Positions 36,891-45,114 of a stretch of DNA of 64,000 nt are shown here, piece after piece (positions within the stretch are counted from its first letter, which is position 1; each line of letters opens with the position of its first letter). Below the pieces are notes generated by a model. It made no database searches, was not told where the DNA came from, and saw nothing but the letters and a program-made list of their open reading frames with translations. A program made the translations under genes and the position numbers. Source of the DNA: Palsa-892 sp035556215 (GTDB taxonomy: Bacteria > Pseudomonadota > Alphaproteobacteria > Rhizobiales > Xanthobacteraceae); contig DATMFI010000026.1 of the NCBI GenBank assembly GCA_035556215.1, positions 160,218 to 224,217 of the forward strand, written 5' to 3'.

Positions 36891-36922
36891 AAAGCCCCGC
36901 CCGGAGAGAGCCGGGCGGGGCT
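36891..36922 (-). terminator. Terminator after ctpA
   Basis: Arms AGCCCCGCCCGG (36893-36904) and CCGGGCGGGGCT (36911-36922) enclose AGAGAG. On the minus strand the stem is followed by TTTGATTC. It lies 24 bp after the ctpA stop. Confidence 0.75.
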
Positions 36923-36946
36923 GAAGCTTGGCGATTCCGCTACGGT

Positions 36947-38284
36947 TTAGTTCGGAATCGAAGCCTTGGTATTGGGCGGGTAGGCGGCGTTTTTCTGCAC
37001 GCCGCGCATGAGTTCCAGCGCCATATTGAGCTGCTTGTCGTCCTTGGGATCCTGCGGAACATAGGCCGGGGAACCCTTCTTCTCGTCCTTTGCCTCGGCG
37101 TTCTTGAGGTGGCCGCGGAGCGAGGACTCGCCGCGCGTCTCGACCTTGCCCTTGAGATCGTCCGGGAGATCCTGAACGAGCTCGATATCGGGCGTGATGC
37201 CTTGCGCCTGGATCGAGCGGCCCGACGGCGTGAAGTAGCGCGCCGTGGTGAGCTTGAGGGCGCCGAACGAGCCGACCGGAATCACGGTCTGCACCGAGCC
37301 CTTGCCGAAGGAGCGCGAGCCGAGAAGCGTCGCGCGCTTGTGGTCCTGCAGCGCGCCGGCGACGATTTCCGACGCCGACGCCGAGCCGCCGTTGATCAGC
37401 ACGATGATCGGCTTGCCGCCGGTGAGGTCGCCCGGATGCGCATTGTGGCGCATGGTGTCCTCGGGATTGCGGCCGCGGGTCGAGACGATCTCGCCGCGCT
37501 CGAGGAAGGCGTCGGAGACGAGGATCGCCTGATCGAGGAGGCCGCCGCCGTTGTTGCGCAGATCGACGATGTAGCCCTTGAGCTTGTCGTTCGGCACCTG
37601 CTTCTGGATATCGAGGATGCCTTCCTTGAGCTGCTGCATCGTGCGCTCGCCCTGGAACGAGACGATGCGCAGATAACCGACATCGCCGCCTTCGACGCGC
37701 GCCTTGACGTTGCGGATCGAGATGATCTCGCGAACGATCTTGACGTCGACCGGCTTGTCGGCGCCCTTGCGCATGATCTTGAGCTCGATCGGCGTATTGA
37801 CCGGCCCGCGCATCTTGTCGACGGCCTGCTCGAGCGTGAGGCCTTTCACCTGCTCGCCGTCGAGCTGGTAGATCAGGTCGTTCGGCTGGATGCCGGCGCG
37901 CGCGGCGGGCGTGCCGTCCATCGGCGAGATGACCTTGACGAGGCCGTCTTCCATGGTGACCTCGATGCCGAGGCCGCCGAACTCGCCCTTGGTCTGCGTC
38001 TGCATGTCCTTGAAGTTCTTGGCATCAAGGAACGCCGAATGCGGGTCGAGGTCGTTCAGCATGCCGCTGATCGCGCTCTGGATCAGTTTGCTCTCGTTCG
38101 GCTTCTCGACATATTGCGCGCGGACATGCTCGAAGATGTCGCCGAACAAATTGAGCTGCCGGTAGGTGTCGGAATTGGCCGCCGCTTCCGCGGAGGTGCC
38201 GACCAGCATCCGGGGCTGAATCGCGAACAGCGCGAGCGTTGCGCCCGCGACCGTGCCGAGAAGGAACAATGAAATCTTGCGCAT
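36947..38284 (-). CDS. ctpA: C-terminal processing peptidase, S41 family
   Basis: A 445-residue periplasmic serine protease. The N-terminal signal/anchor is MRKISLFLLGTVAGATLALF. The PDZ domain spans about 100-180 (GGLGIEVTMEDGLVKVISPMDGTPAARAG segment) and the S41 catalytic core follows: VDLRNNGGGLLDQA, the serine in NGGSASASEIVAGAL, and the lysine in LLGSRSFGKGSVQT. ATG 38284 overlaps the envC stop by one base (TAATG), so EnvC and CtpA are translationally coupled. They probably act together in peptidoglycan hydrolase control. Confidence 0.94.
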   Translation of the reverse strand: MRKISLFLLGTVAGATLALFAIQPRMLVGTSAEAAANSDTYRQLNLFGDIFEHVRAQYVEKPNESKLIQSAISGMLNDLDPHSAFLDAKNFKDMQTQTKGEFGGLGIEVTMEDGLVKVISPMDGTPAARAGIQPNDLIYQLDGEQVKGLTLEQAVDKMRGPVNTPIELKIMRKGADKPVDVKIVREIISIRNVKARVEGGDVGYLRIVSFQGERTMQQLKEGILDIQKQVPNDKLKGYIVDLRNNGGGLLDQAILVSDAFLERGEIVSTRGRNPEDTMRHNAHPGDLTGGKPIIVLINGGSASASEIVAGALQDHKRATLLGSRSFGKGSVQTVIPVGSFGALKLTTARYFTPSGRSIQAQGITPDIELVQDLPDDLKGKVETRGESSLRGHLKNAEAKDEKKGSPAYVPQDPKDDKQLNMALELMRGVQKNAAYPPNTKASIPN

Positions 38285-39555
38285 TAGCCGCGAGCCTTTT
38301 CGTCTTCGGTTGCCGCCCACCAGGGAGCGGGGTCGATCGAGACTCCGTTTTTACGGAACTCGACATACAAAATCGGTTCGGAGAAATCCGATGCCGGCGT
38401 GGATGATGTTTTCGGTCCGGTTCCCATGACCGCTACGGGTTCTCCCGCAACGACGCGTTGTCCCAAATCGACGGTGATGCTTTCCATGCCGGCCAGCAAA
38501 ATATGATATCCACCGCCCGCATTAATGATCAAGAGTTGGCCATAATTGCGGAAGGGCCCGGCAAAAACGACATGACCTTCGCAGGGCGAATTGACCGCGG
38601 CGCCCGGCCGGGTGGCTAAAGATAAGCCTTTTTGGCTGCCGCCGCCCGGGCTTTCCGCGCCAAAAGCGCGCACCACCTTGCCGGCGGCGGGCAAAGCGAG
38701 CTTTCCGCGGGTTTCGGCAAAGGGAACCTTTGGCGCCATTTTAGGCGCTTTCTCAGCCTCGGCGATTTCCTTCTCCAGTTGGGTCACGAGATCTTGAACG
38801 GTATCGGCCTGCCTGGCGAGCGCCGCGGCGCGAGCGCGCTCGGCCTCGAAGGCTTGCTCGCGCTCGCCGAACTGGCGCTGGCGCTCCTCGATCAAGGCCG
38901 CGATACGGGCGCGTTCTTCCTGCAAGGCCGCCTGACTCGCGGCGAAGTTTTCGCGCTCCTTCAGGATGCCGCGCCGAAGCCCGGCGAGTTCCTCAAGATC
39001 GCCGGTGAGCTTTTGCGCTTCGCCGCGCAACTCGGGCACGACGGCGCCGAGCAAAATGGCGGCGCGCACGGAGGCGAGCGCGTCGTCGGGGGCGAGCATC
39101 AGGGCCGGCGTCGGCTGCGCGCCGATCCGCTGCATGATCGCGAGCACATCGGCGAGCACGGCACGGCGCGCCGAGAGCGATTGCTTGATGGCGCCTTCGC
39201 GCTTGTCGAGCGCGGCGAGCTTGGCTTCCTGCGCGGTGATGTTGCGCTCGGCCGCGCTGATCCTGGCGGCGCTATCGACAAGCGCCTTGTTGAGGCGCGC
39301 CGAGTCGTTGCGGAGCCGGTCGATCTCGGCCTTGAGCCTTGCCTCCTGTTCGCGCGAAAGCGAAAGATCGCGGCGAAGAAGCTGCAATTCCTTTTCGCGC
39401 TCGGATTTGCGGATTTCTTCGGCGCTCGAAGGCGTCGCGGGCGCGGGCGGCGTCTGTGCCGAAGCAATCGCGATGCTCGCCATCGCGCCCATGAACAGCG
39501 AGCCGGAAAGGAGAGCGGTGCGGGCGCGAATCATGACGCGAATCATGGCGGACAT
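38284..39555 (-). CDS. envC: Murein hydrolase activator EnvC-like (LytM/M23 domain)
   Basis: A 423-residue protein: signal peptide (LLSGSLFMGAMASIAIASAQ), a long coiled coil at about 45-265 (EIRKSEREKELQLLRRDLSL and further Glu/Arg/Ala heptads), and a C-terminal M23 peptidase domain. In the M23 domain the zinc-ligand pattern looks degenerate (VNSPCEGHVVFAGPF, GGGYHILLAG, ILYVEFRKNG, where an active enzyme would have HxH), as expected of EnvC activators of amidases. The start may be any of three nearby Met codons. It overlaps ctpA by one base and follows rlmH. Confidence 0.9.
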   Translation of the reverse strand: MSAMIRVMIRARTALLSGSLFMGAMASIAIASAQTPPAPATPSSAEEIRKSEREKELQLLRRDLSLSREQEARLKAEIDRLRNDSARLNKALVDSAARISAAERNITAQEAKLAALDKREGAIKQSLSARRAVLADVLAIMQRIGAQPTPALMLAPDDALASVRAAILLGAVVPELRGEAQKLTGDLEELAGLRRGILKERENFAASQAALQEERARIAALIEERQRQFGEREQAFEAERARAAALARQADTVQDLVTQLEKEIAEAEKAPKMAPKVPFAETRGKLALPAAGKVVRAFGAESPGGGSQKGLSLATRPGAAVNSPCEGHVVFAGPFRNYGQLLIINAGGGYHILLAGMESITVDLGQRVVAGEPVAVMGTGPKTSSTPASDFSEPILYVEFRKNGVSIDPAPWWAATEDEKARG

Positions 39556-39589
39556 TCTGCCACGATCATTATGCCTTGTTCGCGGCGCG

Positions 39590-40072
39590 TCAGGCCCGGT
39601 GATAAGGGTGGCCCGCCAATATCGTAATGGCGCGATAGATCTGCTCGGCCAGCAGAATGCGCACCAGCTGATGCGGGAAGGTCGCGGCGCCGAAGGCGAG
39701 CACGAGATCGGCTTCCTTGCGCGCTTCTTCCGGCAGGCCGTCGGCGCCGCCGATCAGAAACATGGCGGCGTCGGCGCCGCCGTCGCGAAAACCGGCGAGC
39801 TTTTGGGCGAAGTCTTCGCTGGCGAGACTCCTGCCGCGGCTATCGAGCACGACACGGCGCGCGCCGGTGATCATCGGCTTCCTGAAGCCCGACCATTCCT
39901 CGCGAATGCGGTCTTCGGGGCGGCGCGCCGGGCTTTCGGATATTTCCATCACCTCGAACGGCGCAAGCGCCTGCGCGCGGCCGGCGGCATTGGCGCGCTC
40001 GATGTAACGATCCAGGAGTTCGCGCTCGGGGCCCGATTTCAGCCGGCCGACAGCGGCGATGCGCAGCCGCAC
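39590..40072 (-). CDS. rlmH: 23S rRNA (pseudouridine1915-N3)-methyltransferase
   Basis: A 160-residue SPOUT methyltransferase. It starts at GTG 40072, only 1 base after the rsfS stop. The SPOUT knot is visible as VVLDSRGRSLASEDFA, MFLIGGADGLPEE and LAFGAATFPHQLVRILLAEQIYRA, with a C-terminal HPYHR. It methylates helix 69 of 23S rRNA. The rsfS-rlmH pairing is the usual one. Confidence 0.95.
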   Translation of the reverse strand: MRLRIAAVGRLKSGPERELLDRYIERANAAGRAQALAPFEVMEISESPARRPEDRIREEWSGFRKPMITGARRVVLDSRGRSLASEDFAQKLAGFRDGGADAAMFLIGGADGLPEEARKEADLVLAFGAATFPHQLVRILLAEQIYRAITILAGHPYHRA

Positions 40073-40073
40073 G

Positions 40074-40628
40074 TCAGGCTTGCGCGGGTTCGCGCATCCA
40101 CATCTTCTCGAGATTGTAGAAGGCGCGCACTTCCGGCCGGAAGATGTGCAGGATGACGTCGCCCGCGTCGATCAGCACCCAGTCGCAATTGGGCATGCCC
40201 TCGACGCGCACTTGCGGGACGCCGCTCTTGTGCAGGCTCTCGATGACGTGGTCGGCGATGGCGTTGACGTGGCGGTTGGAGCGGCCCGACGTCACCACCA
40301 TCCAGTCGGCGATCGTCGATTTGTTGGCAAGATCGATGTGAATGGTGTTGGCGGCCTGATCCTCATCGAGCCGGGCGAGGATCAGCTTCAGCACCGGATG
40401 CTTGATGTCGGATTTGACCGCAGCTCTCGCGGCGCCTGCCTTTGCGGCGGTCTTTTTGACGGCGGCCTTGGCCGCCGGTTTGCGCGCGGCGGCTTTCTTG
40501 ACGGCTGTTTTGGCGCGCTGCTTTGCGGCGCTCGTTTTGCCGGCATTCTTCTTGGCACTTTTTCTGGCGGATGGTTTGGCCGCGCGTTTGCCGCGGGCTT
40601 TGGATTTGACGGACTTCTTGCTCGCCAT
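40074..40628 (-). CDS. rsfS: Ribosomal silencing factor RsfS with a basic N-terminal extension
   Basis: The RsfS/Iojap domain occupies about residues 77-184 (LKLILARLDEDQAANTIHID, STIADWMVVTSGRSNRHVNAIA, GDVILHIFRPEVRAFYNLEKMW) and binds L14 to block subunit joining. Residues 1-72 are an unusual Lys/Ala/Arg extension resembling histone H1 tails, from MASKKSVKSKARGKR onward. Typical RsfS proteins are about 105-140 residues without this. ATG 40628 was chosen; no Met codon lies between the tail and the domain, so the tail is probably real. It sits between nadD and rlmH in the minus-strand operon. Confidence 0.92.
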   Translation of the reverse strand: MASKKSVKSKARGKRAAKPSARKSAKKNAGKTSAAKQRAKTAVKKAAARKPAAKAAVKKTAAKAGAARAAVKSDIKHPVLKLILARLDEDQAANTIHIDLANKSTIADWMVVTSGRSNRHVNAIADHVIESLHKSGVPQVRVEGMPNCDWVLIDAGDVILHIFRPEVRAFYNLEKMWMREPAQA

Positions 40629-40641
40629 GCGCGATGATAAT

Positions 40642-40684
40642 CCTTGCTTTGTTCGTCTTGCCTTGTTCGCCTTGCTCGGTTCGG
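40642..40684. repeat. Three imperfect CTTG-TTCG repeats upstream of rsfS
   Basis: Units of 13-15 bp built on CCTTGYYTTGTTCG occur three times in the short nadD-rsfS spacer. This is another example of the short tandem repeats in this window. The spacer is only about 58 bp, so the repeat fills it. Confidence 0.5.
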
Positions 40685-40686
40685 CC

Positions 40687-41547
40687 TTACGCAGCTCGCG
40701 GTTTCGCCTTTGCGAATCTCCTGCCCCGCAGCTTCTTCCGCAATGCAAGCTTGCGCAAGGCGGTCGAGGACAACTCTGATTTCAATCCCCGCAGAAATGT
40801 CCAGGCCGGCGGCCGATGCCGGGCAAGGCTTTTGGCGCGGCCTTCCGCGACCCGGGCCGAAGCGAAGGCGACCGCGGCGGGGGCGGCGAGCGACGAAAGT
40901 TCATATTCGGGGCGGTCGACGACGGCGAGTGGAACCGCGCGCAGAAGCGCGCGCCAGCGCTCCCAGCGATGGAAATGCGCGAGGTTGTCGGCGCCGACGA
41001 TGAAAACAAAATCGACGCCGGGGCGGCGCTGTCGCAGCCGTGTCACGGTGTCGAACGTATATCGGGTGCCGAGTTCCGCTTCGACGCCGGTGACGTCGAT
41101 CTTGGGGTGCGCCGCCAGTTTGCGCGCGGCCTTCAATCGTTCGTCGAGCGGCGGCAGCTTGTTATTGTCCTTGAGCGGATTGCCCGGCGTCACCAGCCAC
41201 CAGATGCGATCGAGGCCGAGCTTTTTCAGCGCGAGCAGGCTTGCCGCACGATGCGCTTCGTGAGGCGGATTGAAACTGCCGCCGAACAGGCCGATGCGCA
41301 TGCCGGGGCTCGCCGGCGGCATCGGATGGCGCGAAACGGCCGGAGTGCGTTGCGCTTTTTTCGCGCGGGCCCGCCTCACTCTGGCGCGCTTCGCCTCGGC
41401 GCGCTTCGCCCCAGTGCGTTTCGCTACGGTGCGCTTGCTGACTCGCGCGCGTTTCCTTGCCGGCTTGTGCGAGCGCCGCGCAACGTGTTTTGCGCGGCGC
41501 TTCGATGCCGCAGCCTTCTTCGGTTTTTTCTTTTTGGTTTTTCTCAT
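40687..41547 (-). CDS. nadD: Nicotinate-nucleotide adenylyltransferase with a basic N-terminal extension
   Basis: The NadD nucleotidyltransferase domain begins at about residue 83 (MRIGLFGGSFNPPHEAHR, with the HxxH-type GSFNPPHEAH loop). It continues with WWLVTPGNPLK and FVFIVGADNLAHFHRW, and the protein ends with a basic tail. It adenylylates nicotinate mononucleotide for NAD synthesis. Residues 1-75 are almost entirely Lys, Arg and Ala. The start at ATG 41547 overlaps the proA stop as ATGA (41544-41547), a hallmark of translational coupling, which supports translation of the extension. ATG codons at residues 76 and 83 are alternatives. Confidence 0.9.
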   Translation of the reverse strand: MRKTKKKKPKKAAASKRRAKHVARRSHKPARKRARVSKRTVAKRTGAKRAEAKRARVRRARAKKAQRTPAVSRHPMPPASPGMRIGLFGGSFNPPHEAHRAASLLALKKLGLDRIWWLVTPGNPLKDNNKLPPLDERLKAARKLAAHPKIDVTGVEAELGTRYTFDTVTRLRQRRPGVDFVFIVGADNLAHFHRWERWRALLRAVPLAVVDRPEYELSSLAAPAAVAFASARVAEGRAKSLARHRPPAWTFLRGLKSELSSTALRKLALRKKLRGRRFAKAKPRAA

Positions 41548-42830
41548 CCGGGCCGCGTCTGGCCGCTGCCGCGAATGCGATACTTGAACGATGTGAGCTG
41601 TTCGGCGCCGACGGGGCCGCGCGCATGGAGGCGGCCGGTGGCGATGCCGATCTCGCCGCCGAAGCCGAATTCGCCGCCGTCGGCGAATTGCGTCGAGGCG
41701 TTATGCAGCACGATGGCGGAATCGACGCGGTTGAGGAAACTTTCCGCCGCCTCTCGGTCGTCGGTGACGATCGAATCCGTATGGTGCGAGCCGTAACGGG
41801 CGATGTGCTCGACGGCGTCATCGATGCCGTCGACAACGCCGACCGAAATGATGGCGTCGAGATATTCGGTGGACCAGTCCTGCTCGCTCGCTGCGACGAC
41901 GCGGGAATCGGCCTTGCGCGTCGCTTCGTCGCCGCGCACTTCGCAGCCGGCGTCGATCAGCATTTCGACGAGCGGCTTCAAGTGCGAGCCCGCGAGTTTC
42001 TTGTCAACGAGCAGCGTTTCGGCCGCGCCGCAGACGCCGGTGCGGCGCATCTTGGCGTTCAGCACGATCTTCTTCGCCATTTCGAGATCGGCGGGCGCAT
42101 TGACGTAAACGTGGCAGATGCCTTCGAGATGCGCGAACACCGGCACCTTGGCTTCGGCCTGGACGCGGCCGACGAGGCTCTTGCCGCCGCGCGGCACGAC
42201 GACATCGACGAGACCGTCGAGGCCGGAAAGCAGGAGGCCCACCGCGGCGCGATCGCGCGTCGGCACGAGCTGGATCGAATCTTCGGGAAGTCCCGCGCCG
42301 GCGATGCCGCGCGTCATCGCGGCGTGGATCGCCTGCGAGGAGTGAAAGCTGTCGGAGCCGCCGCGCAAGATCACGGCATTGCCGGCCTTGAAGGCAAGGG
42401 CGCCGGCATCGGCGGTGACATTGGGGCGCGATTCATAAACGACGGCGATGACACCGAGGGGCGTGCGCACGCGCTCGATCTTGAGGCCGTTCGGGCGATC
42501 CCAGGCGGCGGTCACTTCGCCGACCGGATCGGGAAGGGTGGCGACGGTCTCGATGCCTTCGGCCATCGCGTTGATGCGCTTCTCGTCGAGCGCGAGGCGG
42601 TCGAGGAAAGCGGCGGTGGCATTATTTTTACGCGCGGCGGCGAGATCCTCGGCATTGGCGGCGAGAATTTTCGTGGTGTCCTCGCGGATCGCCCTCGCGG
42701 CGGCAAGGAGCGCCGCCTTTTTCTTGTCGCCGGCGGCAAGCGCCAGCACCCGCGCCGCGGCACGGGCGCGGCGGCCGATGCCATGCACCAGCGCGCTCAC
42801 TTCACTTGTCTCGTTCGATTTTGCATCCAT
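41544..42830 (-). CDS. proA: Gamma-glutamyl phosphate reductase
   Basis: A 428-residue aldehyde-dehydrogenase-fold enzyme that reduces gamma-glutamyl phosphate in proline biosynthesis. Motifs: IERVRTPLGVIAVVYESRPNVT near 113-134, AVILRGGSDSFHSSQAI, VPRGGKSLVG, the catalytic cysteine in RRTGVCGAAETLLVD, and GVVDGIDDAVEHIARYGSHHTDSI (seen in parts). It lies 5 bp downstream of proB and overlaps nadD by 4 bp. The proB-proA-nadD order is typical of this group. Confidence 0.97.
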   Translation of the reverse strand: MDAKSNETSEVSALVHGIGRRARAAARVLALAAGDKKKAALLAAARAIREDTTKILAANAEDLAAARKNNATAAFLDRLALDEKRINAMAEGIETVATLPDPVGEVTAAWDRPNGLKIERVRTPLGVIAVVYESRPNVTADAGALAFKAGNAVILRGGSDSFHSSQAIHAAMTRGIAGAGLPEDSIQLVPTRDRAAVGLLLSGLDGLVDVVVPRGGKSLVGRVQAEAKVPVFAHLEGICHVYVNAPADLEMAKKIVLNAKMRRTGVCGAAETLLVDKKLAGSHLKPLVEMLIDAGCEVRGDEATRKADSRVVAASEQDWSTEYLDAIISVGVVDGIDDAVEHIARYGSHHTDSIVTDDREAAESFLNRVDSAIVLHNASTQFADGGEFGFGGEIGIATGRLHARGPVGAEQLTSFKYRIRGSGQTRPG

Positions 42831-42835
42831 CGTCG

Positions 42836-43966
42836 TTACTCACCCGCCATCGCGAGATCGTCGCGATGGATCATTTCCGAGCGGCCATGATAGCCCAAAA
42901 TGGCTTCGATCTGTTCGCTGTTGTGGCCGATGATTTTCGCCGCATTCTCGGCGTCGTAAGCGACGAGGCCGCGGGCGATTTCGCCGCCGTCGGGCCCGCG
43001 CACGATCACGGCATCGCCGCGCGCGAAGCGCCCCTCGATGCGGACGACCCCGGCGGGCAGCAGGCTCTTGCCGCGGCGGAGCGCGGCGACCGCGCCCTCG
43101 TCGATATGGATCGCGCCGCGCGCTTCGAGCGTCCCGGCGATCCACTTCTTCCGTGACGTGACGGGCGAGGCGGGCGTCAAGAACCAGGTGCAGGGCGCGC
43201 CTTCGACAATCGCCTGCAGGGGATGCAGCTTGCGGCCCGAGGCGATCACCATATGCGTGCCGGCGCTGGTCGCGATCTTGGCGGCTTCGATCTTGGTCTT
43301 CATGCCGCCGCGCGACAGCTCGGAGCCCGCGTCGCCCGCCATCGCCTCGATGTCGTAGGTGATGCGCTGGACGACGGGAATGAGCTTTGCGTCCGGGTCG
43401 CTGCCGGGCGGCGCGGTGTAAAGCCCGTCGATGTCGGAGAGCAGAATCAGGAGATCCGCGCTCGCCATCGTCGCGACGCGCGCGGCAAGGCGGTCGTTGT
43501 CGCCGTAGCGGATTTCGGATGTCGCGACCGTGTCGTTCTCGTTGATGACAGGCACGGCGCCAAGCTCGATGAGCTTGGCGATCGTCTCGCGGGCGTTGAG
43601 ATAGTTGCGGCGCTGTTCGGTATCGCCGAGCGTCAGAAGAAGCTGGCCGGCGGTAAGGCCGATGCCGGCGAGGTTCTTGGCCCAGACGCGCGCCAGCTCG
43701 ATCTGGCCGACGGCCGCCGCCGCCTGGCTCTCCTCGAGCTTGAGTTCGCCCTTGGGCAATTTCAGCACGGTGCGGCCGAGCGCGATCGCGCCTGACGTCA
43801 CGATCAGGATCGAGGCGCCGCGCTTGGCGAAATGCGAGAGATCCTCGACGAGCGCCGCGAGCCACTCGTTGTTGACGATGCCGGCCTTGCTGTCGACGAG
43901 CAGCGAGGAGCCGACCTTGACGACGATGCGGCGAAAACTCGTGAGTTCAGGCGTTACGGCCGCCAT
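42836..43966 (-). CDS. proB: Glutamate 5-kinase
   Basis: A 376-residue amino-acid kinase with a PUA domain. The kinase core shows RIVVKVGSSLLVD, ILIVTSGAIALGRTVL, VPVINENDTVATSEIRYGDNDRLAARVA and GGMKTKIEAAKIAT. The C-terminal PUA domain (about 285-376) has DEGAVAALRRGKSLLPAGVVRIEG. It phosphorylates glutamate, the feedback-regulated first step of proline synthesis. ATG 43966 (MAAVTPELTSFRR) overlaps the end of obgE by 13 bp. It is co-transcribed with proA. Confidence 0.96.
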   Translation of the reverse strand: MAAVTPELTSFRRIVVKVGSSLLVDSKAGIVNNEWLAALVEDLSHFAKRGASILIVTSGAIALGRTVLKLPKGELKLEESQAAAAVGQIELARVWAKNLAGIGLTAGQLLLTLGDTEQRRNYLNARETIAKLIELGAVPVINENDTVATSEIRYGDNDRLAARVATMASADLLILLSDIDGLYTAPPGSDPDAKLIPVVQRITYDIEAMAGDAGSELSRGGMKTKIEAAKIATSAGTHMVIASGRKLHPLQAIVEGAPCTWFLTPASPVTSRKKWIAGTLEARGAIHIDEGAVAALRRGKSLLPAGVVRIEGRFARGDAVIVRGPDGGEIARGLVAYDAENAAKIIGHNSEQIEAILGYHGRSEMIHRDDLAMAGE

Positions 43967-45000
43967 GCGCGCGCTCCGGTCTTGCTCTTTTTCGCTTTGG
44001 CTTCGCGCAGGTCGCGCTCGCCGATCAGCTTGACGAGCGCACGCAGCACTTCCTTCACTCCCTTGCCGGAATGAGCGGAAAGAATAAAGGGCTCTTTCCT
44101 GGCCGCGCGTTTGAGCCGCGCTTTTTGCATGGCAAGGTCTTTGGGCGAGACGGCGTCGGCTTTCGAGAGCGCGACGATCTCGGGCTTTTTGGCTAGCTTG
44201 CCGCCATAGGCCTTGATCTCGCCGCGCACCGTCTTCCACGCCTTGCTCGCGTCCTCGCCGGTGGCATCGACGAGATGCAGCAGCGCGCCGCAGCGCTCGA
44301 CATGGCCGAGGAAGCGATCGCCAAGCCCCGCGCCCTCATGCGCGCCTTCGATCAGGCCGGGAATATCGGCGAGCACGAATTCGCGCGTGTCGATTTTGAC
44401 GACGCCGAGGCCGGGATGCAGCGTCGTGAAGGGATAATCGGCGATCTTGGGTTTGGCGTGCGTCACCGCCGCGAGGAAGGTGGACTTTCCCGCATTCGGC
44501 AAGCCGACAAGCCCGGCATCGGCGATCAGTTTCAGCCTGAGCCAGATGGTTTTTTCCTCGCCGGGCTGGCCGGGATTGGCATGGCGCGGCGCGCGATTGG
44601 TGGAGGACTTGAAATGCGCATTGCCGAAACCGCCATTGCCGCCTTTCAGGAGCACGACACGTTCGCCGACTTCCATGAGTTCGGCGAGTTTGGTTTCGCG
44701 ATCCTCGTCGAGAATTTCGGTACCGGCCGGCACCTTCAGAATGATGTCGGCGCCGTTCGGCCCGGCGCGGTCCGAGCCCTTGCCGTGGCCGCCGGACTTC
44801 GCCTTGAAGTGCTGCTGGTAGCGATAGTCGATCAGCGTGTTCAGCCCGTCGACGCATTCGACGACGACGTCGCCGCCGCGGCCGCCGTCGCCGCCGTTCG
44901 GCCCGCCATATTCAATGAATTTCTCGCGCCGGAACGAGATGCAGCCGTTGCCGCCCGCGCCGGAGGAGATATAGACCTTGGCTTCGTCGAGAAATTTCAT
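43954..45000 (-). CDS. obgE: GTPase Obg/CgtA
   Basis: A 348-residue ribosome-assembly and stress GTPase. The glycine-rich Obg fold is at 1-158 (VYISSGAGGNGCISFRREKF, GGDGGRGGDV). The G domain has G1 GLPNAGKSTF, G2/G3 LHPGLGVVKI and LADIPGLIEGAHEGAGLG, and G4 ALSKADAV, and a short basic C-terminus follows. It is upstream of proB and downstream of rpmA, with the GNAT and EamA genes between. Associates with the large ribosomal subunit. Confidence 0.97.
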   Translation of the reverse strand: MKFLDEAKVYISSGAGGNGCISFRREKFIEYGGPNGGDGGRGGDVVVECVDGLNTLIDYRYQQHFKAKSGGHGKGSDRAGPNGADIILKVPAGTEILDEDRETKLAELMEVGERVVLLKGGNGGFGNAHFKSSTNRAPRHANPGQPGEEKTIWLRLKLIADAGLVGLPNAGKSTFLAAVTHAKPKIADYPFTTLHPGLGVVKIDTREFVLADIPGLIEGAHEGAGLGDRFLGHVERCGALLHLVDATGEDASKAWKTVRGEIKAYGGKLAKKPEIVALSKADAVSPKDLAMQKARLKRAARKEPFILSAHSGKGVKEVLRALVKLIGERDLREAKAKKSKTGARAWRP

Positions 45001-45114
45001 CGCCCGTTACTTCAATCCCGCCATGTCTGAACCGATCATGTCCGCGGCCATTGCCTTGCCCGTCTTTTACTTGCCGATGTCATACAGCATTCATAGGCTC
45101 CCCGCGCCAGGATC

